Assembly (NCBI RefSeq): GCF_030811555.1
Contig: NZ_JAUSQZ010000001.1
Location: 2,973,241-3,037,240, forward strand
Direction of reading: 5' to 3'
Length of the DNA stretch: 64,000 bases
Source: Kineosporia succinea
Lineage (GTDB): Bacteria > Actinomycetota > Actinomycetes > Actinomycetales > Kineosporiaceae
Every line of letters begins with the position of its first letter. Position 1 is the stretch's first letter. The translations under genes were made by a program, and so were the position numbers. The notes under the pieces are model-generated. The model saw nothing but the letters and a program-made list of their open reading frames with translations, ran no database searches and was not told the DNA's origin. This document shows, piece after piece, positions 59,991 to 64,000 of the stretch.

Positions 59991-60802
59991 AGTTCGTCCG
60001 CGCCGCCTTCCTCACCCTGGTCACCGTCTTCATCCTGGCCCCGCTGGTCGTGGTGCTGCTGGCCTCGGTCAGCCCCGACGAGGTGCTCACCAGCCTCGTC
60101 CCCAGCGGATTCACCACGCAGTGGATCACCCAGGCCCTGGACTACGAGCCGTTCCGCGTCGGCATCGTCTACTCCGCCGAGGTCGCCGCGCTCGCCACCG
60201 CGATCGCGTTGCTGCTCGGCACCCCGGCCGCCTACGCCCTGGCCCGCACGAAGGTGCCCGGGGCCGCGTTCCTGCGCTCGGTGTTCGTGGCTCCGCTCAG
60301 CCTGCCCCGCGTGGTGGCCGGGTTCTGCTTCTTCGCGCTCTACGTCTCGCTCTTCCCGACCGCCTACGGCACGGTCGGCGGCGTCGCGTTCGCCCACGTG
60401 CTGCTCCTGCTGCCGTTCGTGGTCGCCCTGATCGGCGCCGGGCTGGCCGGGTCCGACCCGGCGCTCGAGGAGGCCGCCCGCGACCTGGGAGCCTCGCCGC
60501 TACAGGCGTTCTTCAAGGTCACGCTGCCGCAGATCCGCATGCCCCTGCTGATCGCCGGCGTGTTCTCGTTCCTGACCTCGTTCGACGAGGTCGACCTGTC
60601 GATCTTCCTGATGCCGGCGGACACCACCACCCTCCCGGTGGCGATCTTCCTTCGCCTGCAGCAGGACCAGGACCCGACCACCTCGGCCGTGTCCAGCCTG
60701 ATGATCGTGGCCTCGCTGGCGATCGCCGCCCTGACCGGGCTCGCGGTGCGGCGGGCAGGCCTGTGGCGGACCTCGAGATCTGCGGAAAGGAACGACGCAT
60801 GA
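59987..60802 (+). CDS. ABC transporter permease (PotC-like)
   Basis: 271 residues, six membrane helices. EAA loop DPALEEAARDLGASPLQAFFKVTLPQ. Start GTG 59987 has GGGAGG seven nt upstream; the frame is open further upstream but that is a shadow of the first permease. Stop overlaps hyuA (ATGA). Confidence 0.9.
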   Translation: MKFVRAAFLTLVTVFILAPLVVVLLASVSPDEVLTSLVPSGFTTQWITQALDYEPFRVGIVYSAEVAALATAIALLLGTPAAYALARTKVPGAAFLRSVFVAPLSLPRVVAGFCFFALYVSLFPTAYGTVGGVAFAHVLLLLPFVVALIGAGLAGSDPALEEAARDLGASPLQAFFKVTLPQIRMPLLIAGVFSFLTSFDEVDLSIFLMPADTTTLPVAIFLRLQQDQDPTTSAVSSLMIVASLAIAALTGLAVRRAGLWRTSRSAERNDA

Positions 60803-62838
60803 GCACGCGCTACCGGCTGGGTGTCGACGTCGGCGGCACCTTCACCGACATCGTGCTGGCGGACGCGGCGTCGGGCCAGGTCTTCACCGACAAGGTGCCC
60901 TCCGACCGCGACCAGCCCGCCCGGGCGGTGATCGCCGGGGTCAGCAAGATGCTGACCGGGCACGGTGTGGAACCCGGCCGGATCGAGTACTTCTCGCACG
61001 GCCAGACCTTCGCGCTCAACACCCTGCTGCAGCGCACCGGCGCGCGGGTGGGCCTGCTGGTGACGCGCGGCTTTCCCGACCTGCTGTCGATCGGGCGGCT
61101 GCGCCTGAACGATCCCATCGACTACTTCACCCAGCCGCGTCGTCCTCTGGTCGCCCCCACCGACGTCCGCGAGATCGACGAGCGCCTGTGCGCCGACGGC
61201 TCGCTGCAGACCCCGCTCGACCCCGAGCAGGTGCGTGCCGCGGTGGCCGACCTGGTGGCCGACGGCGTGGAGGCCGTGGCCATCAGTTTCCTACACTCGC
61301 ACCGTTTCTCGCAGCACGAGGACTGGGCCGCGGGCGTCATCGCGGAGAGCTTCCCCGACCTGCCGGTGGCCTGCTCGTCGCGGCTGTGGCCGGAGGAGAA
61401 GGAGTACGAGCGGGCGACGGTGGCCGTGCTGGCCGCCCACGTGGGCCGCGCGCTCGGTGACTACCTGCAGTACCTGTCGTCGGAGCTGCGGGCCCTGGGC
61501 CTGGACTGCCCGATGCACATCACCAAGTCGAACGGTGGCGTCACCTCGATCTCGCAGCCGCAGGAGTTCTTGCGGACGGCGGTCGAGACGCTGCTCTCCG
61601 GGCCGGCTTCCGGGGTGGCGGGCACGATGCGCGTGGCCGCCACGGCGGGGGTCGACCAGCTCATCACCATGGACATGGGCGGCACCAGCGTCGACTGCGC
61701 GATCGTCGACGGCCGCATCCCCTACTCCACCGAGAGCGAGATCGGCGAGTTCCCGCTGATCATCCCGTCGGTCGAGGTCTCGTCGATCGGGGCGGGCGGC
61801 GGCTCGGTCATCCGGGTCGACTCCACCGGGGTGCTCAAGGTCGGCCCGCTCAGCGCGGGGGCCTATCCCGGTCCGGCCAGCTACGGCCGGGGTGGCACGG
61901 AACCGACGCTGACGGACGCGTATGTCGTGTGCGGTTACATCGATCCGTCGGATTTCGCGTCGGGTACGGTGACGATCGATCCCTCCTTGGCCCGCAAGGC
62001 TTTACAGCCGCCGGCCGAGGCCCTGGGGCTGAGCGTGGAGGCGGTCGCCGAGTCGGCCGTGGCCGTGGCCACCGCGATGATGCACTCGCAGCTGATCCCG
62101 CTGAGCGCGCAGCACGGGGTGGACCCGTCGACCATGACGCTGGTCGCCTACGGCGGTGCCGGCCCGGTGCAGGCCGCGCTGCTCGCCGCCGCGCTGAAGA
62201 TGCCCGAGGTATTGATCCCGACCTCGCCCGGAACGCTCTGCGCCTACGGGGCTCTGGCCACCGACATGCGGGTCGACCTGGTGACGCCGGTGGGTGGCGC
62301 GGTGTCGGACGCGGACCTGGAGCGGGGCTGGGCGGCGCTGCGGCGCCAGGCGCTGGAGTGGTACGAGGAGCAGGACCACACTCTGCACACCGACGTCCGC
62401 ATCACCCGCTGGGCCGACGTCCAGCTCACCGGACAGTCGTTCACCCTGCCGATCACGCTGTCCTCCTCGGACACGAGCGTGAAGGCGTTGCGGGAGGCGT
62501 TCACCGCGGCCTACGTGCGGGCGTACGCGGTGGACCCGGGATCGGCCGAGCTGGACGTGCGCAGTCTGCGGCTGACGCTGGCGGCTTCCCCGTCGCTGGC
62601 GGAACCGGTCGCCTCCGGCGGATCCTCGCTCGTCGGCCGACCGCATCGGGTCGTCGAGAACGGCCACCTGACCGCCGCCACGATCTACCGCCGGCCGGAA
62701 CTGCCCCTCGGTGCCGAGATCGAGGGCCCGGCCGTGATCCCGGCCCCGGACACCAGCATCTTCGTGCCGACCGGAGCGGTGGCCCGGGTGGACGAGCACG
62801 GCAATCTGCGGATCACCGTCGGAGGCACGCATGCGTAG
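60799..62838 (+). CDS. hyuA: Hydantoinase/oxoprolinase subunit A
   Basis: 679 residues. ATP-binding actin-like N-terminus GVDVGGTFTDIVL, MDMGGTSVDCAIV, GAGGGSVIRVD and EKEYERATVAVLAAHV, as in N-methylhydantoinase A, acetophenone carboxylase and 5-oxoprolinase families. With HyuB it hydrolyses a cyclic amide using ATP; exact substrate open. ATG 60799 follows GGAAAGGAACG. Operon with the importer. Confidence 0.88.
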   Translation: MSTRYRLGVDVGGTFTDIVLADAASGQVFTDKVPSDRDQPARAVIAGVSKMLTGHGVEPGRIEYFSHGQTFALNTLLQRTGARVGLLVTRGFPDLLSIGRLRLNDPIDYFTQPRRPLVAPTDVREIDERLCADGSLQTPLDPEQVRAAVADLVADGVEAVAISFLHSHRFSQHEDWAAGVIAESFPDLPVACSSRLWPEEKEYERATVAVLAAHVGRALGDYLQYLSSELRALGLDCPMHITKSNGGVTSISQPQEFLRTAVETLLSGPASGVAGTMRVAATAGVDQLITMDMGGTSVDCAIVDGRIPYSTESEIGEFPLIIPSVEVSSIGAGGGSVIRVDSTGVLKVGPLSAGAYPGPASYGRGGTEPTLTDAYVVCGYIDPSDFASGTVTIDPSLARKALQPPAEALGLSVEAVAESAVAVATAMMHSQLIPLSAQHGVDPSTMTLVAYGGAGPVQAALLAAALKMPEVLIPTSPGTLCAYGALATDMRVDLVTPVGGAVSDADLERGWAALRRQALEWYEEQDHTLHTDVRITRWADVQLTGQSFTLPITLSSSDTSVKALREAFTAAYVRAYAVDPGSAELDVRSLRLTLAASPSLAEPVASGGSSLVGRPHRVVENGHLTAATIYRRPELPLGAEIEGPAVIPAPDTSIFVPTGAVARVDEHGNLRITVGGTHA

Positions 62839-64000
62839 TTCACCCGTCGTCCTGGAGATCCTCGCGCACCGCTTCTCGGCGGTGGTCGAGGAGATGGCCG
62901 AGAACATCCGCCGCACCAGCTTCAGCATCTTCGTCAAGCAGACCGCGGACTTCGGCACCTGCCTGGTGACGCCGGACGGCGAGGTCTTCGCCGCGCCCCG
63001 GCGGATCTCGGGCAACCTGATGATCGGCGTGCCCGCGCGTGAGGTGATCCGGTCGCTGGCGCCCTACGCCCCCGGCGATGTCGGCCTGAGCAACGACCCG
63101 GACTCCACCGGCGGACTCGTGACCCACCTGCCCGACCTGTGGGCCTGGCAGCCGCTCTTCGTGGACGGCGAGATCATCGCCTACGCCCTGAGTTTCGTGC
63201 ACTCCTCGGACATCGGCGGCAGCGTCCCCAGCTCGATCGACTGGGGTCACACCGACATGCACCAGGAGGGGCTGCTCATCCCGCCGGTGCGCCTGCTCAC
63301 CGCCGGTGACCGCAACCAGGCTGTCTTCGACCTCGTCGCCCGCAACTCCCGCGTCCCCGCGCAGAACCTCGGTGACCTCGAGGCCCAGGTGGCCGGACTG
63401 CGCACGGCCCAGCGGCGCCTGAGTGAGATCGCCGACGGCTACGGCAAGGACGCGGTGAAGGCGGCCATCGCCGACCTCGTCGACACCGCGTCGGCGCGGG
63501 CCTCGGCGCTGCTGGACACCCTGACGCCGGGCACGTACTCCTTCGTCGACTACGTCGAGGGCGTGGAATCCTTCTCGCCGGAGGGTGTTCGGGTGACCGA
63601 GGTGCCCCCGACGCGTCTCTCCCTGGCCCTGACCGTCGGTGACGGACGCGCCCACCTGGACTTCGACGGCACCTCACCGCAGGTGCTCGAGGCCATCAAT
63701 CTGCACACCGGTGGTGAACCGGGCCACTACATGCTGGCTTTCGCGCTGGTGAACTGGTTCTATTCGCAGGACAAGCAGATTCCGTACAACTCCGGGCTGG
63801 TGCGGCCGCTGACGGCTCATCTGCCGCCGGGATCGATCGTGAACCCGCGCGCGGGTGCGCCCTGCGGGGTGCGGGCGGCGGTGTTCTTCCGGATCATGGA
63901 CTGCGTGGTGGGCTGCCTGGCCCAGGCTTCCGCGGTGGCGATGGCTCCGGGGGCCGGTCTGGTGGCCATCGCGTCGATCTCGCACGTCGATCTGGCCACT
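62831..64000 (+). CDS. hyuB: Hydantoinase/oxoprolinase subunit B, 3' end cut by window
   Basis: 390 codons read in frame to the window end with no stop. Seen: VVLEILAHRFSAVVEEMAEN, RRTSFSIFVKQTADFGTC, GDVGLSNDPDSTGGLVTHLPD and FDGTSPQV, standard HyuB motifs. The ATG overlaps hyuA by 8 nt, so the subunits are made together. Catalytic partner of HyuA. The remaining part (usually about 150-200 residues) lies beyond the window. Confidence 0.88.
   Translation, partial: MRSSPVVLEILAHRFSAVVEEMAENIRRTSFSIFVKQTADFGTCLVTPDGEVFAAPRRISGNLMIGVPAREVIRSLAPYAPGDVGLSNDPDSTGGLVTHLPDLWAWQPLFVDGEIIAYALSFVHSSDIGGSVPSSIDWGHTDMHQEGLLIPPVRLLTAGDRNQAVFDLVARNSRVPAQNLGDLEAQVAGLRTAQRRLSEIADGYGKDAVKAAIADLVDTASARASALLDTLTPGTYSFVDYVEGVESFSPEGVRVTEVPPTRLSLALTVGDGRAHLDFDGTSPQVLEAINLHTGGEPGHYMLAFALVNWFYSQDKQIPYNSGLVRPLTAHLPPGSIVNPRAGAPCGVRAAVFFRIMDCVVGCLAQASAVAMAPGAGLVAIASISHVDLAT

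Overview
The window is high-GC DNA (mostly GC-rich third positions, many GTG starts, frequent ATGA/GTGA overlaps) from a Gram-positive actinobacterium. Support comes from a short Lsr2 nucleoid protein, a SoxR-type regulator with a cysteine cluster, a PPOX/F420-type flavin-fold protein, a fused isobutyryl-CoA mutase and several Tat or lipoprotein signals. A Kineosporia-like actinomycete would fit, but I cannot fix the genus. It looks like chromosome: no phage, plasmid, IS, CRISPR, tRNA or rRNA was seen.

Layout. 1-6.4 kb: the end of a MurD-type ligase, a DHH phosphoesterase, an alpha/beta hydrolase, an M3 oligopeptidase, a NUDIX hydrolase and Ohr. 6.5-14 kb: a large LuxR/STAND regulator, a single-domain response regulator coupled to a REC-PAS-histidine kinase, and convergently an operon of response regulator, HEAT-repeat membrane protein and processive GT2 synthase, which looks like a signalling and exopolysaccharide island. 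14.1-16.4 kb: an SDR-QueA pair divergent from SoxR. 16.4-17.3 kb: a repeat-rich non-coding block with a CsoR-like palindrome. 17.3-28.6 kb: a second REC-PAS-histidine kinase, a Na+/H+ antiporter, three MFS exporters each paired with a MarR or TetR regulator (one with twin operators), Lsr2 and a membrane Ser/Thr kinase. 28.6-35.4 kb: azoreductase, a 1562-residue, largely disordered, repeat-rich membrane protein, and a secreted GH16-like enzyme.

35.4-41.3 kb: an apparent operon of fused isobutyryl-CoA mutase (B12 enzyme), MarR regulator, a cytosolic BtuF-like protein and a lectin-DUF6924 protein, led by a strong inverted repeat. 41.3-50.5 kb (minus strand): a Na+/solute symporter unit; a PrmC-like methylase with a GNAT; a CapA-like lipoprotein and a sialidase; and a lipoprotein coupled to a second GT2 synthase. 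50.8-56.7 kb: zinc alcohol dehydrogenase, phosphate acetyltransferase, RecQ and a DUF1992 protein. 57.0-64 kb: a tightly overlapping operon of a polyamine-type ABC importer (SBP, ATPase, two permeases) and hydantoinase/oxoprolinase HyuA-HyuB, with HyuB running off the end.

The most unusual items are the giant disordered protein with three coding minisatellites, the icmF leader dyads and gene neighbourhood, the two GT2 synthase loci with different accessory partners, and the degenerate repeats lying just past the stop codons of soxR and the second histidine kinase.
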